Assembly (NCBI RefSeq): GCF_014196625.1
Contig: NZ_JACIDZ010000011.1
Span: 1 to 64,000, forward strand
Origin: Martelella radicis
GTDB taxonomy: Bacteria > Pseudomonadota > Alphaproteobacteria > Rhizobiales > Rhizobiaceae
Direction: 5' to 3'
DNA: 64,000 nt
Part shown: piece after piece, positions 43,839-53,390 of the stretch
Numbering within the stretch: the first letter of the stretch is position 1
Layout of the letters: each line of letters starts with the position of its first letter
Notes under the pieces: model-generated
Told to the model about the DNA's origin: nothing
What the model saw: only the letters and a program-made list of their open reading frames with translations
Database searches by the model: none
Program-made: the position numbers and the translations under genes

Positions 43839-45290
43839 ATGCCTCTTCGCGACCCCGGCCTCCTGAAGGAAGCCAATCTTGTCGGCGGCCAGTGGATTGC
43901 CGCAGGCGACAATGCGATCGCCGTCACCAACCCGGCAACGGGCGCGGTCCTCGGCCGCGTGCCGTCGCTCGGCGCGGCCGAAGCGGAAGCCGCGATCGAG
44001 GCCGCCCGCGACGCCCAGATTGGCTGGGCGGCGAAGACGGCCAAGGAACGGTCGGTCATCCTGCGTCGCTGGTATGAGCTGGTTGTCGAAAACGCCGATG
44101 ATCTGGCCGAAATCCTGACGCTGGAGCAGGGCAAGCCGCTGGCCGAGGCGAGAGGCGAGATCCTCTACGGCGCCTCCTTCATCGAGTGGTTCGCGGAAGA
44201 GGCGCGCCGCGTCTATGGCGACGTCATTCCCGGCCATCAGGCCGACAAGCGCATCGTCGTCATCAAGCAGCCGGTCGGCGTGGTCGCGGCAATCACGCCG
44301 TGGAACTTTCCCAATGCGATGATCACCCGCAAGGTCGCGCCCGCACTTGCTGCCGGTTGTTCGATCGTGCTGAAACCCGCAAGCCAGACGCCGTTTTCGG
44401 CGATCGCCCTTGCGGTGCTTGCCGAACGCGCCGGCCTGCCCGCCGGCCTCTTCTCGGTCGTCACCGGTTCGGCCCGCGCCATCGGCGCGGTGATGACCGG
44501 CTCGCAGATCGTGCGCAAGCTGACCTTCACCGGCTCGACCGAAATCGGCATCGAACTGATGCGCCAATGCGCGCCGACGGTGAAGAAGCTGGCGCTCGAG
44601 CTTGGCGGCAATGCGCCGTTCATCGTTTTTGACGATGCCGATCTCGATGCCGCCGTCGAAGGCGCGATCATCTCGAAATTCCGCAATAACGGCCAGACCT
44701 GCGTCTGCGCCAACCGGCTTTACGTCCAGGCGGGCGTCTATGATGCCTTTGCGCAGAAGCTCGCCGAGGCGCTGTCGAAACTGAAGGTCGGCAACGGTCT
44801 GGAAGAGAGCACGGTGTTCGGCCCGCTGATCGACGACGCGGCCGTTGCCAAGGTGGAGGAACATATCGCCGATGCCATGGGCAAGGGCGCTAGCCTAGTA
44901 TCAGGTGGCAAGCGTCACGCCCTTGGCGGCACCTTCTTCGAGCCGACGGTGCTGACCGGCGTCACCGGAACAATGGCGATCGCCCGCGAGGAGACCTTCG
45001 GGCCCGTGGCGCCGCTTTTCCGGTTCAAGGAGGACAGCGAGGTCGTGGCCGCCGCCAACGACACCGAATTCGGCCTCGCCTCCTATTTCTACACAAAGGA
45101 CCTGGCGCGCGCCTGGAAGGTCGGCGAGGCGCTGGAATATGGCATGGTCGGCATCAATACCGGCCTGATCTCGACCGCCGAGGCGCCGTTCGGCGGCGTC
45201 AAGCTGTCCGGCCTTGGCCGCGAGGGCTCGCGCTACGGCATCGAGGAATTCACCGAGATGAAATATCTCTGCTTCGGCGGCATCGCCTGA
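43839..45290 (+). CDS. gabD: Succinate-semialdehyde dehydrogenase GabD
   Basis: A 483-residue aldehyde dehydrogenase of the GabD group: [20 protein letters not shown], catalytic cysteine in [11 protein letters not shown], base in LELGGNAPF. The double cysteine CVC at the active site is typical of SSADH, where the pair can form a regulatory disulfide. In this cluster it would oxidise the succinate semialdehyde released by HpaI, completing the route to succinate. Lies 25 bases after hpaD. Confidence 0.87.
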   Translation: MPLRDPGLLKEANLVGGQWIAAGDNAIAVTNPATGAVLGRVPSLGAAEAEAAIEAARDAQIGWAAKTAKERSVILRRWYELVVENADDLAEILTLEQGKPLAEARGEILYGASFIEWFAEEARRVYGDVIPGHQADKRIVVIKQPVGVVAAITPWNFPNAMITRKVAPALAAGCSIVLKPASQTPFSAIALAVLAERAGLPAGLFSVVTGSARAIGAVMTGSQIVRKLTFTGSTEIGIELMRQCAPTVKKLALELGGNAPFIVFDDADLDAAVEGAIISKFRNNGQTCVCANRLYVQAGVYDAFAQKLAEALSKLKVGNGLEESTVFGPLIDDAAVAKVEEHIADAMGKGASLVSGGKRHALGGTFFEPTVLTGVTGTMAIAREETFGPVAPLFRFKEDSEVVAAANDTEFGLASYFYTKDLARAWKVGEALEYGMVGINTGLISTAEAPFGGVKLSGLGREGSRYGIEEFTEMKYLCFGGIA

Positions 45291-45309
45291 GGCGGAAACA
45301 GGAGGAAAC

Positions 45310-46188
45310 ATGACCCGTGAAATTCCCGCCCGCATCGCCTCTTTCAGGGTCCATGACCATATCGGCTACGGTCTCGTCACCGATGGGGGCGTGATCGACC
45401 TGTCGAAGGATTTTCTGCCGGACTTTCCCGATCTGCGCGCTGTCATCGAGGCCGGCGCGCTGTCTCGTATTGTGGCTGCCGGCGAGGGCCGGAAGCCTGA
45501 TTTCCGGCTTGACGAGATCGAGTACCTGATCCCGATCGCAAATCCTGAAAAGCTGATCTGCGTCGGCGTCAACTTTCCCGATCGCAACGAGGAATACAAG
45601 GACGGGCAGGCGGCCCCCTCGAAGCCGTCGCTGTTCATTCGTTTCCCGCGCTCCTTCACCGGCCACGAAAGGCCGCTGATCCGGCCGCCGGAAAGCGAAC
45701 AGCTCGATTACGAAGGCGAGATCGTCATCGTCATCGGCAAGGGCGGGCGGCGCATCGCCGAAGCCGATGCCTATGATCACATCGCCGCGTTGTCGCTCTG
45801 CAATGAAGGCACGATCCGCGACTGGGTGCGCCATGCGAAGTTCAACGTTACCCAGGGCAAGAACTGGGACCGTTCCGGCTCCATCGGTCCCTGGCTTGTG
45901 CCGTTCACCGATGCCGCCCAACTCGACGACATCGAACTGACCACCCGCGTCAACGGCGAGGTGCGTCAGCAGGACCGCACCAGCCGGATGATGTTCTCCT
46001 TCCGCTATATCGTTTCCTACATCTCGACCTTCACCACGCTTGTGCCCGGCGATGTGATCGTCTGCGGCACGCCGACGGGGGCGGGGGCGCGCTTCGATCC
46101 GCCGGTCTGGCTGAAGCCGGGCGATGTCATCGAGGTCGAGGCCGATGGCATCGGCGTGCTGCGCAACGGCGTGGAGGATGAGCGATGA
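45310..46188 (+). CDS. hpaG: Fumarylacetoacetate-hydrolase-family enzyme HpaG (decarboxylase/isomerase)
   Basis: A 292-residue FAH-family protein. The metal ligands lie in the family block DYEGEIVIVIG (E-x-E) and a later aspartate; CVGVNFPDRNEEY and VPGDVIVCGTPTGAG are typical. It should decarboxylate 5-oxopent-3-ene-1,2,5-tricarboxylate and isomerise the product. In E. coli HpaG these steps are shared by two fused FAH domains (about 429 residues); here there is only one C-terminal FAH domain after a short N-terminal one. AGGAGGAAAC precedes the ATG; the stop overlaps hpaH (ATGA). Confidence 0.8.
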   Translation: MTREIPARIASFRVHDHIGYGLVTDGGVIDLSKDFLPDFPDLRAVIEAGALSRIVAAGEGRKPDFRLDEIEYLIPIANPEKLICVGVNFPDRNEEYKDGQAAPSKPSLFIRFPRSFTGHERPLIRPPESEQLDYEGEIVIVIGKGGRRIAEADAYDHIAALSLCNEGTIRDWVRHAKFNVTQGKNWDRSGSIGPWLVPFTDAAQLDDIELTTRVNGEVRQQDRTSRMMFSFRYIVSYISTFTTLVPGDVIVCGTPTGAGARFDPPVWLKPGDVIEVEADGIGVLRNGVEDER

Positions 46189-46991
46189 GCCTTGCCGCAG
46201 AAGACGTCCGCGCTGCCGCAGAACGGCTGTTCAAGGCAGAGAAGTCGGGAGAGCAGATCGGCCTGCTGAGCCTTGCCTTTCCCGGCATGACCATGGACGA
46301 CGCCTATGCGGTGCAGACCGAACTGATGCGGCTGAAAGCCGGGGCCGGACGAAAGGTCATCGGCTGGAAGATCGGGCTCACCTCGAAGGCGATGCAATAT
46401 GCGCTCAACATTTCGACGCCCGATTCAGGCGTGCTGTTCGATGACATGGCCTTCGACAATGACGAGGCCGTGCCAAAAGGCCGGTTCATCCAGCCGCGCA
46501 TCGAGGCCGAGATCGCCTTCGTGATGAAGGCGCCGCTTGCCGGCGGGGACGTGACGCGCGACGATGTGCTCGCCGCCACCGACTATGTCGCGCCGTCGAT
46601 CGAGATCCTCGACACGCGCATCCTGCGCGCGGACCCAGAGACCGGCAAGACCCGCATCATCGTCGATACGATTTCCGACAATGCCGCCAATGCCGGGATC
46701 GTGCTCGGCAATAAACGCCACGCGGTCGATGCCTTCGATCTCAGATGGGTCGGCAGCATCGTCTCGCGCAATGGCGAGGTGGAAGAGACGGGGCTCGGCG
46801 CCGGCGTGCTGAATGATCCGGTCGAGGGGATTGTCTGGCTGGCCCGTCGTATGGCTCAATACGGCCAGCGGATCGAGGCGGGGCAGGTGATTCTGTCGGG
46901 CTCCTTCATCCGCCCCGTCGAATGTCCGGGCGGTTCCGTGATCGAGGCCGATTTCGGGGATTTCGGCAGGGTCGGTTGCCGGTTCGAATAG
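46185..46991 (+). CDS. hpaH: 2-oxo-hept-3-ene-1,7-dioate hydratase HpaH
   Basis: A 268-residue hydratase, as long as E. coli HpaH (267). Conserved blocks: IGWKIGLTSKAMQ, FIQPRIEAEIAFVM and VAPSIEILDTRI, which supply the Mg-binding glutamates. Adds water to 2-oxohept-3-enedioate to give the HpaI substrate. Start overlaps the hpaG stop by ATGA. Confidence 0.88.
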   Translation: MSLAAEDVRAAAERLFKAEKSGEQIGLLSLAFPGMTMDDAYAVQTELMRLKAGAGRKVIGWKIGLTSKAMQYALNISTPDSGVLFDDMAFDNDEAVPKGRFIQPRIEAEIAFVMKAPLAGGDVTRDDVLAATDYVAPSIEILDTRILRADPETGKTRIIVDTISDNAANAGIVLGNKRHAVDAFDLRWVGSIVSRNGEVEETGLGAGVLNDPVEGIVWLARRMAQYGQRIEAGQVILSGSFIRPVECPGGSVIEADFGDFGRVGCRFE

Positions 46992-47002
46992 GAGAGGCAC
47001 AG

Positions 47003-47764
47003 ATGCCTGTAGAGAAAAACGAATTCAAGGCCGCGCTGAAACGCGGTGAACAGAAGATCGGGCTGTGGCTTGGTCTTGGCGAGGCGACGACGGCGGAGCT
47101 TTGCGCCCAGGCCGGTTTCGACTGGCTGCTGGTCGACGGCGAGCACGGTCCGAACGACCTTCGCTCGATCCTTGATCAGTTGCGCGCCCTTGCCGCCTTT
47201 GATCCCCCCGTCGTGGTGCGTCCGCCGTCCGATGACCGGGCGCTCATGAAGCAGTATCTGGATATCGGCGTGCGCAATTTCCTGGTGCCGATGATCGAGA
47301 GCGGCGTCCAGGCCAAGGAAGTGGTGCGCTCCGTCCGCTATCCGCCCGAAGGCGTGCGCGGCATCGGCGCGGCGCTCGCCCGCGCCTCGCTCTACAACAC
47401 CGTTTCCGATTATCTGGCCACGGCGAGCGACGAAATCTGCGTTCTGCTGCAGGTCGAAAGCCGTGCCGGCATTGCAGCCCTTGACGATATCCTCGCCACC
47501 GAAGGCGTCGACGGCGTGTTCGTCGGTCCCTCCGATCTGGCCGCCGACATGGGCTTTCCCGGCAAGGTCGGCGCGCCGGAAGTGCAGGAGACGGTCTTGG
47601 ACGCGCTGGAACGCATCAAGGCATCGGACAAGGCCGCCGGCATTCTCATCGGCGACGCCGAACTCACGAAGAAATACCAGAAGATGGGCGTCGAATTCCT
47701 CGCCGTCGGAACGGATGTCGGCGTGTTCATGAACGGGCTGAAGGCGCTGCGCCAGCAGTTCTGA
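47003..47764 (+). CDS. hpaI: 4-hydroxy-2-oxoheptane-1,7-dioate aldolase HpaI
   Basis: A 253-residue class II pyruvate aldolase of the HpcH/HpaI family. Active-site blocks: LLVDGEHGPND (catalytic histidine), LLQVESRAG (metal glutamate) and VGPSDLAADMG (metal aspartate). It yields pyruvate and succinate semialdehyde. ATG at 47003 follows GGAGAGG; the open frame begins earlier inside hpaH. Last gene of the plus-strand hpa operon, ended by a strong hairpin. Confidence 0.88.
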   Translation: MPVEKNEFKAALKRGEQKIGLWLGLGEATTAELCAQAGFDWLLVDGEHGPNDLRSILDQLRALAAFDPPVVVRPPSDDRALMKQYLDIGVRNFLVPMIESGVQAKEVVRSVRYPPEGVRGIGAALARASLYNTVSDYLATASDEICVLLQVESRAGIAALDDILATEGVDGVFVGPSDLAADMGFPGKVGAPEVQETVLDALERIKASDKAAGILIGDAELTKKYQKMGVEFLAVGTDVGVFMNGLKALRQQF

Positions 47765-47795
47765 GGCGCGTCTGTCTCCCTTCATTTCAGCGCCA

Positions 47796-47824
47796 TGAGG
47801 CAGGCGGATGACGCGCCTGCCTCA
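47796..47824. terminator. Bidirectional hairpin between hpaI and the LigB-type dioxygenase
   Basis: TGAGGCAGGCG (47796-47806) and CGCCTGCCTCA (47814-47824) form a perfect 11-bp stem with a 7-base loop, in the gap between convergent genes. No T tract on either side. Confidence 0.65.
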
Positions 47825-47834
47825 CGAAACGATG

Positions 47835-48686
47835 CTACAGTTCGAACACCACATTGGTCTGCCCGGTACCGGAGGAGGGGAAATACTCTGTTACCACTTC
47901 GCCGCGGCCCTTGTACTTGTCCCAGCCGAGCGCGCCGAACAGCATGACGGTGTCGTGCATGTCGCCTTCGCCATCGCAATATTCAGCATAATCCGGCAGC
48001 ATCTTCAGGAAGGTTTCGATATCGCCCTTCTGCCACAGGTCGAGCACGTGGAGATCGACCTGGCGGTTGAACTCCGATGAGATGGTGAAGGTGCCGTTGT
48101 TCTCCGCATAGATGTCGTTCGGCCAGATCTTGTGCGAGAGCGAACCCGAGGCGATCAGCGCCACATTGCTGTCGGAGGCCTCGATCGCCTTGGGGATCGC
48201 CTCGCCGAGCTTGCGCGAACTTTCAAGGCTGTGAACCGTGCACATGGCCGCGACCGAGACGACCTTCAACGCAGCATCGCCGTTCATGTAGCGCATCGGC
48301 ACCAGCGTGCCATATTCCAGATCGAGCGAATCCACCTGGTGGGAGAGCGTGTAGACGCCGTCTTCGCGCGCGGTTTCGGCAATCAGGTCGCCAAGGGCCG
48401 CGTTGCCCTCATAGGCATAGGGCAGGTCCTTGATGAACTGCGGAAATTCATGGCTGGTGAACATGCCCTCGAAGCGGTGATTGGCATTGATGTGATAGGC
48501 GGCGTTGACCAGCCAATGCGTGTCGAGCACCACGAAGGTGTCGGCGCCGGCCGCGCGGGCGCGGCGGCCGATCTCGCGGTGACCGTCGATCGCGGCCTGC
48601 CGCTTGCCTTTCAGCGGTCCATCCAGCTCCGACATCACCATGGTCGGTACATGCGTCGTCTTGGCAGCCAGTACGAGTTTACCCAT
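47835..48686 (-). CDS. hpcB: 3,4-dihydroxyphenylacetate 2,3-dioxygenase, LigB (type III extradiol) form
   Basis: A 283-residue protein, exactly the length of E. coli HpaD/HpcB and closely alike: MGKLVLAAKTTHVPTMVMSE, DTHWLVNAAYHIN, LEYGTLVPMRYMN, CTVHSLESSRKLGEAI and GDMHDTVMLFGALGWDKY. The Fe(II) histidines are in THVP and DTHW. It performs the same ring cleavage as the VOC enzyme at 42833 but has an unrelated fold. It is alone on the minus strand with its own promoter region. GGAGGAGACA precedes the ATG. Confidence 0.9.
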   Translation of the reverse strand: MGKLVLAAKTTHVPTMVMSELDGPLKGKRQAAIDGHREIGRRARAAGADTFVVLDTHWLVNAAYHINANHRFEGMFTSHEFPQFIKDLPYAYEGNAALGDLIAETAREDGVYTLSHQVDSLDLEYGTLVPMRYMNGDAALKVVSVAAMCTVHSLESSRKLGEAIPKAIEASDSNVALIASGSLSHKIWPNDIYAENNGTFTISSEFNRQVDLHVLDLWQKGDIETFLKMLPDYAEYCDGEGDMHDTVMLFGALGWDKYKGRGEVVTEYFPSSGTGQTNVVFEL

Positions 48687-48702
48687 TGTCTCCTCCGAAA
48701 AT

Positions 48703-48718
48703 AGTTAACATGTGCACT
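48703..48718. promoter_or_regulatory. Candidate HpaR-type site before hpcB
   Basis: AGTTAAC-AT-GTGCACT has the same 7-2-7 layout as the element before hpaF (ACTTAAC-AC-GTTAAGT), with one arm nearly identical and the other matching at 5 of 7 positions. It lies 17 bases upstream of the dioxygenase start. Confidence 0.45.
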
Positions 48719-48901
48719 ATATAGGAGAAGGAGCTTGTCGAACTTGCGATAAATCAAGAGACGCAGACTTATTTCGGAAGTCTGCCGCAGATCTGCGGCG
48801 TTTGCTGTGTCGGTCGGAGAAGCAATGGCGGCATCAGGCCCGATGTTGCAGCCAACCGGCAAACCATCGGGCCCGAATTCAGTCTGCCTCCAGCTTCGGC
48901 C

Positions 48902-51900
48902 TCAGAATTTCACCTTGAGGCCGAGATTGCCGCCATAACCGTAGGAGCCGGTGGAAAAGCCGGTTGTGGCGGTGATCTCGGCGAAGGCGGCGTATTGCAG
49001 CTTGCCGGCCTGCCAGTCGATCGCACCGCCAATGGCGATCTCGCCCGCCCAGTCGTCCGGTTCGGAGGAGAAGGCATAGATGTCGGAGACGGTCGCCGTG
49101 GTCTTGCCGAGAAATTCATGGCCGATATTGGCCGCGCCATAAAGCCGCGCCTTGCGGGAAAGCCCGGCCGCATCCTGCCAGGCGGCGGTCTTTTCCAGCT
49201 TCGCGCCCAGCCGGGCAAACAGGGACTGCCCGTCATCGAAATCGACCTTATCGGAATAGGCGCCGGTAAAGCCGTCAATGTGGACCGAGGTGAAGGCAAG
49301 CTGGGCCTGCGGCGTCAGCGATAGCCCGTCGGAGAGCGCGAAGGCCTGGCCGATCTCGGCGGAAAAGGCATAGGCGAAGGCATCGCTGTCCTCGGGGGCA
49401 AGCGGCAGGTCTTCCGCCTTCAATTCGCTCGTATACCAGGTGGCAAGCGCCTGGCCGTCGGCATAAAAGCCGTTCTCGCCGAACCATGTCAGCGTCGCGC
49501 CGAGGCCCCAGCCATCGGGATGGATCTTGCTTGCGCCATAGGGTGAGGCGATCTTCGCCTCGCCATCGCGGTAGTGCCCGGTGAGCCCGCCGACGAGCGC
49601 ACCCTCGGCGCTGTCGAGCAGGAGACCGTCGAGGCCGGCCTCGAACTGGACGGCGGAGAGGTCGTAATCATAGCCGGTGGTGGCGCTTTCCGGGTCGATA
49701 TGGCTGAAATCGCCGGCCGTACGGCCCCAAAGGGCGGCCGGCGCCGGCCCCGCCGTCAGCGCCTCTCCGCCGTCATAGCGTGCGCCGGCGCGCCGGTCGA
49801 GCGAGGAAGGCCGGCTCATCTCAAGCAGCACGGAAGGATAGGCCTCGTAGAGCGGCACATAGGGCTGATATCCGCGATCGGCGAGGCGGATCGTCGTTAT
49901 TCCGTTTCCCGTTGTGCTTGCGAGCCCATAGGCATGGAGGCCGGAAACCTTCAGCTCTCCTCCTTCAAGCGCGAAGGTGACGGCCTCCGTCGCGGCGGTC
50001 TGTGCCAGAACGATATCTCCTCCGACGGCCTTTTCGCCGACGGTGGCGATCGAAAGGGTCGTAGTACCTTCTGCCTGTCCATGGAGAATGATGCGGTCGG
50101 CCTTTCGTTCTGCGAAATCGACGTCAATCGCAATGCGTCCGCTATCACCGGAATAGGCGAGCCCGGTACCATCTCCTATAATCAACGTGCTTGTGGCCAG
50201 CCCGTCGCGCATGTCAATGAGACCGCTGTTGACGACATGGCCGTAAATACGGGTCTCGGTTCCTGGTGCAAGCACTATACTACTCGATGCGTCGGCAAGG
50301 ACAACGTTCGCCGAAAGTGAGAAAGCATTGCCGTTAGCCGGTGCGACGAATAGCAGGCTGCCCTCGGAAAGCGTTAGGTCGCCGTGAGCGTTTGAAAGTC
50401 CTGCGATGTGTTCGCTGCGATCATAGGCGTTAAGGGTAAGGCTGTCTCCGACGAGAGAAGCGGAGCTTCCCGTCTTCATCGTGATCAGTTCCCAGTTGAC
50501 CAGATCGATCACCTTGCCGCCGCCCGAAAGGGTTCTGTTGGAAAGCGTTAGCGACCCGGCTTCGAGTTTCAACGTATCGGTTCCGTCGCCGCCGTCTATG
50601 GTGATCTTCTGCTCGCCAAGATTGTAAGAGGTGAGGTTGACGAGCGTTGCGGTGTCGTTTCCGCCCTGAGTATAGACGTCGCCGGTGAGAATGCCGGCAG
50701 TCCAGACGAAATTGTCAACGCCCTGGTTCTTTGTGTCCGAGGATTGGCCGTTCAACTGGTCATAGTCGCCATAGATATTTCCGACGAAACTGCCGCCGGA
50801 GAGCGTAAATGTTGAGCCGCCGCCGCCGAGCATGGCGTGACCCTTGATCTTGCCGGAGGTTGAGACCTGCATGCTCGCCTTAGCGCTGTCGTTCCGGTTG
50901 TTGATCAGATATGAAGCACCGTCGGCATCCATCGTCATGGTGGAGGCAGCCGCAATGGTTGTGGCGAAATCATTGTCCGATACACCGTTCTCGATCTCGA
51001 ACAGGCTGGCACCCGTTGCTGTCATGGCCCCGTTTGAGAGATAGAAAACGGCGCTGGAACTGGCATAGGCATGAAGCAACAGGCCTACCGAGTCCTGTCC
51101 GGTCGCGGCGATTGTTCCGCCGGACATGTTGAGATTGAGCTGCGTCGGTCCCTGTCTGGAATAGGTCTGGATAGCCTTGGAAGAAGCTCCCGAGGCCGCC
51201 AAGTTTCCAGATGACATATGAACGGTCATCGCGGCGGGTTTTCCGTTGATGGTGGGATAGCCTTCGACGTACAGTCCCACCGAATTTAGGGCGATTGCCT
51301 GAACACTCGTTCCCGCCAACGTTAATGTCTGGTCCTGGGAACGAGTTTCCGCAAAGATAGCCCTGGAACCTTCGAGCGTGGCACTCACGACGCCGCCATT
51401 GAAGTCGGCCTTCAAGCCTGTGTCGGGTGAGAGATAGATCGCGTCCTGCTCGATGGTTCCGCCTGTTACGCTGCCACCATCCATGGTGAAGTCAACGTAA
51501 CCGCCATCCGCAGAGACGTTTCCGACGATTGAGACTGGCGCAGTTGTCTCATTAATCGTCACTTTCGACCGTCCATTGTGGTCGAAGTTATCTGCACTCA
51601 GTGAAAAAAACGGTGTTTCGATCGTTCCTCCGGTCATCAGAACTTGGATGGCATCATTTCCTGTGCCCTGGTCAAAATTGTGGGCGAATATGCCCGACAT
51701 CGTATTTGATGAGATTGACCCGCCGTTCATTGTTACGGACACATCGCCTCGATCGACCGCAAGAGCCTCGACGAGATAGAGTTCACCCGGCGCGAAAGAA
51801 TATTCCCCTGAAATAGTCGTTTGTGTTCCGTCAGCGGCGTTCTGGATCGTGACGGAGGCGTCTCCTGTGTGCCCCGTTCGACTGAACACTGCATTGTAGC

Positions 51901-52384
51901 CGGGCAGACTGTTGACGTCCAATTTCGCGCCCGAAAGGATAACCGAGGAATTGCCGCTTGTGTTGGTTTCGGTGGTGACGCTCGATGCCGTCCCCTTCCC
52001 AATCGCCGCCGTCAACGCTGCGGTGTCGGACATCAACTCCACATATCCGCTGATGCTATGGAAAGTGCTGGCTTCAACTGAAATCGGTTGCGTGGAGTTG
52101 GGGGCAGCGTGCACGACGATATTGCCTTGCACCTGCGTATATGGGTTTTGGATTTTTAGCGTCAGTCCATTGGCCGATGGGTATGTGATCCCGGTTGGAT
52201 AGTTGAGATTGTCGCAGTTGATCACGTTGTTTTGCGGCGTTCCACATTCCCCCTCGGCAAGCGCCTCACCGCCCATGGTGGTTGTGGCCACAACTGCGAG
52301 TGCCAGGTTGGACGCCGTTGTACTCCAGAGCCTTCTTCCCAGCGGGAATTTATCGATGACTAAAAGCATGTTTCCAAACTGCAT
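48902..52384 (-). CDS. Autotransporter outer-membrane beta-barrel protein
   Basis: An 1160-residue type Va autotransporter. An extended signal sequence (1-43, ending ALA|EGE) precedes the motif CGTPQNNVINCDN, common at the mature N terminus of rhizobial autotransporters. The passenger (about 45-875) is a Gly/Thr/Ser-rich beta-helix with repeated short blocks such as VTMNGGSISS, VLMTGGTIET and FTMDGGSVTGG. The final 280 or so residues form the barrel (PAALWGRTAGDF, AGLDGLLLDS), ending in the aromatic residue F (GLKVKF) needed for outer-membrane insertion. GGAGAAC precedes the ATG. It interrupts the hpa genes; there is no evident functional link. Probably an adhesin or surface layer protein. 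Confidence 0.85.
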   Translation of the reverse strand: MQFGNMLLVIDKFPLGRRLWSTTASNLALAVVATTTMGGEALAEGECGTPQNNVINCDNLNYPTGITYPSANGLTLKIQNPYTQVQGNIVVHAAPNSTQPISVEASTFHSISGYVELMSDTAALTAAIGKGTASSVTTETNTSGNSSVILSGAKLDVNSLPGYNAVFSRTGHTGDASVTIQNAADGTQTTISGEYSFAPGELYLVEALAVDRGDVSVTMNGGSISSNTMSGIFAHNFDQGTGNDAIQVLMTGGTIETPFFSLSADNFDHNGRSKVTINETTAPVSIVGNVSADGGYVDFTMDGGSVTGGTIEQDAIYLSPDTGLKADFNGGVVSATLEGSRAIFAETRSQDQTLTLAGTSVQAIALNSVGLYVEGYPTINGKPAAMTVHMSSGNLAASGASSKAIQTYSRQGPTQLNLNMSGGTIAATGQDSVGLLLHAYASSSAVFYLSNGAMTATGASLFEIENGVSDNDFATTIAAASTMTMDADGASYLINNRNDSAKASMQVSTSGKIKGHAMLGGGGSTFTLSGGSFVGNIYGDYDQLNGQSSDTKNQGVDNFVWTAGILTGDVYTQGGNDTATLVNLTSYNLGEQKITIDGGDGTDTLKLEAGSLTLSNRTLSGGGKVIDLVNWELITMKTGSSASLVGDSLTLNAYDRSEHIAGLSNAHGDLTLSEGSLLFVAPANGNAFSLSANVVLADASSSIVLAPGTETRIYGHVVNSGLIDMRDGLATSTLIIGDGTGLAYSGDSGRIAIDVDFAERKADRIILHGQAEGTTTLSIATVGEKAVGGDIVLAQTAATEAVTFALEGGELKVSGLHAYGLASTTGNGITTIRLADRGYQPYVPLYEAYPSVLLEMSRPSSLDRRAGARYDGGEALTAGPAPAALWGRTAGDFSHIDPESATTGYDYDLSAVQFEAGLDGLLLDSAEGALVGGLTGHYRDGEAKIASPYGASKIHPDGWGLGATLTWFGENGFYADGQALATWYTSELKAEDLPLAPEDSDAFAYAFSAEIGQAFALSDGLSLTPQAQLAFTSVHIDGFTGAYSDKVDFDDGQSLFARLGAKLEKTAAWQDAAGLSRKARLYGAANIGHEFLGKTTATVSDIYAFSSEPDDWAGEIAIGGAIDWQAGKLQYAAFAEITATTGFSTGSYGYGGNLGLKVKF

Positions 52385-52856
52385 CGGGTTCTCCTTGGTC
52401 GCGATCTGAAGCGATGCAAGGAGATATTAATCATTTTTGTATCTCAATCTCACATGGTAAAAATAATTCGAATCTCGTTATAAGTGTGATTTGTTGGCAA
52501 CATGTACGGCTGTTGGGAAGCGCTGGCTGGCTTTTCTGAATATCAGCCCGCATGAGCACGAGCGCTGACAGATGGCTGATGAAACATGCACTACTCCGCT
52601 GGCTGAAGGCCTACATGAAGCCGTCACAGCGCCGCTTCCTGGTATAAAACGCAATCAAAACGGGAGTTCTTACTCCGGGCACTTTTGCTACTGGAGTTCC
52701 GTTCATGCTTGACCAATATTTCGCTGCGCTCCTTCGAGGCTATCCGAGATTGCCGAAGGACAGTCGGTCGGTCGCTGCCTGTGGAGACGGACCAGCGATG
52801 GTGTCCGCATCTCCGTCAGGTCTTCATATCCGCGTGACAGACCGTCGGCGATAGAC
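52385..52856. other. Intergenic region between the autotransporter and hpaC
   Basis: Positions 52420-52500 are AT-rich and probably contain the autotransporter promoter (it reads leftwards from 52384). The remainder is GC-mixed without a recognisable RNA gene or repeat. One small open frame is listed separately. Confidence 0.4.
52705..52854 (+). CDS. Possible small protein of 49 residues (unrecognised)
   Basis: An ATG at 52705 with CTGGAG about 8 bases upstream opens a 49-codon frame ending 2 bases before the hpaC stop. The product starts MLDQYFAALLRGYPRLP and ends in basic residues. No family is recognised and codon use is not distinctive; it may be chance. Confidence 0.15.
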   Translation: MLDQYFAALLRGYPRLPKDSRSVAACGDGPAMVSASPSGLHIRVTDRRR

Positions 52857-53381
52857 CTACCCTCCGAAACTCCCCGTGGCCGTCGGCACATGCACGAAGT
52901 TGCGGTCGAAGTATAGAAGCGCGTGCCCGTCGGCGCGGGTGCGGATTTCGCTGACGGCGCCGATCAGGATGTTGTGCGTGCCGACGCGGTGGACATCGAT
53001 GAGATTGCAATCGAAGGAGACGATCGCGTCGGCGAGCGCCTGGTTGCCGGACTTGAGGTCCGTCCAGCGCGCGGCGGCGTAGCGGGCCTCCATGTCCTTT
53101 TCCTTGCCGGCGAAAAGTCCCGCCAGATCGCGGTGCTCGCCGGTCAGGACATTGACGCAGAAGCGCCGGTTCTCGACGAACATCTGGGCCTGGGACGAGC
53201 CCGCATTCATGCAGACCAGAAGCGTCGGCGGCTCGTCGGTGACAGAGCACATGGCGGTGGCCGTGAACCCGCCGCGTCCGGCGGGTCCTTTCGTGGTGAT
53301 GACATTGACCGGTGCGCAGACGCGCGCCATGGCGTTGCGGAACTCGGTGCGGGAAACCTCCCGCGTCTCAAGCTTTTCCAT
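52857..53381 (-). CDS. hpaC: 4-hydroxyphenylacetate 3-monooxygenase reductase HpaC
   Basis: A 174-residue flavin reductase of the HpaC/RutF split-barrel family. Blocks: NVITTKGPAGRGGFTATAM (flavin contact), PPTLLVCMNAGS, and VGTHNILIGAVSEI (nicotinamide-side motif). It supplies FADH2 to HpaB using NAD(P)H. Lies 9 bases after hpaB and is co-transcribed with it. ATG at 53381. Confidence 0.88.
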   Translation of the reverse strand: MEKLETREVSRTEFRNAMARVCAPVNVITTKGPAGRGGFTATAMCSVTDEPPTLLVCMNAGSSQAQMFVENRRFCVNVLTGEHRDLAGLFAGKEKDMEARYAAARWTDLKSGNQALADAIVSFDCNLIDVHRVGTHNILIGAVSEIRTRADGHALLYFDRNFVHVPTATGSFGG

Positions 53382-53390
53382 GACCGCCCC

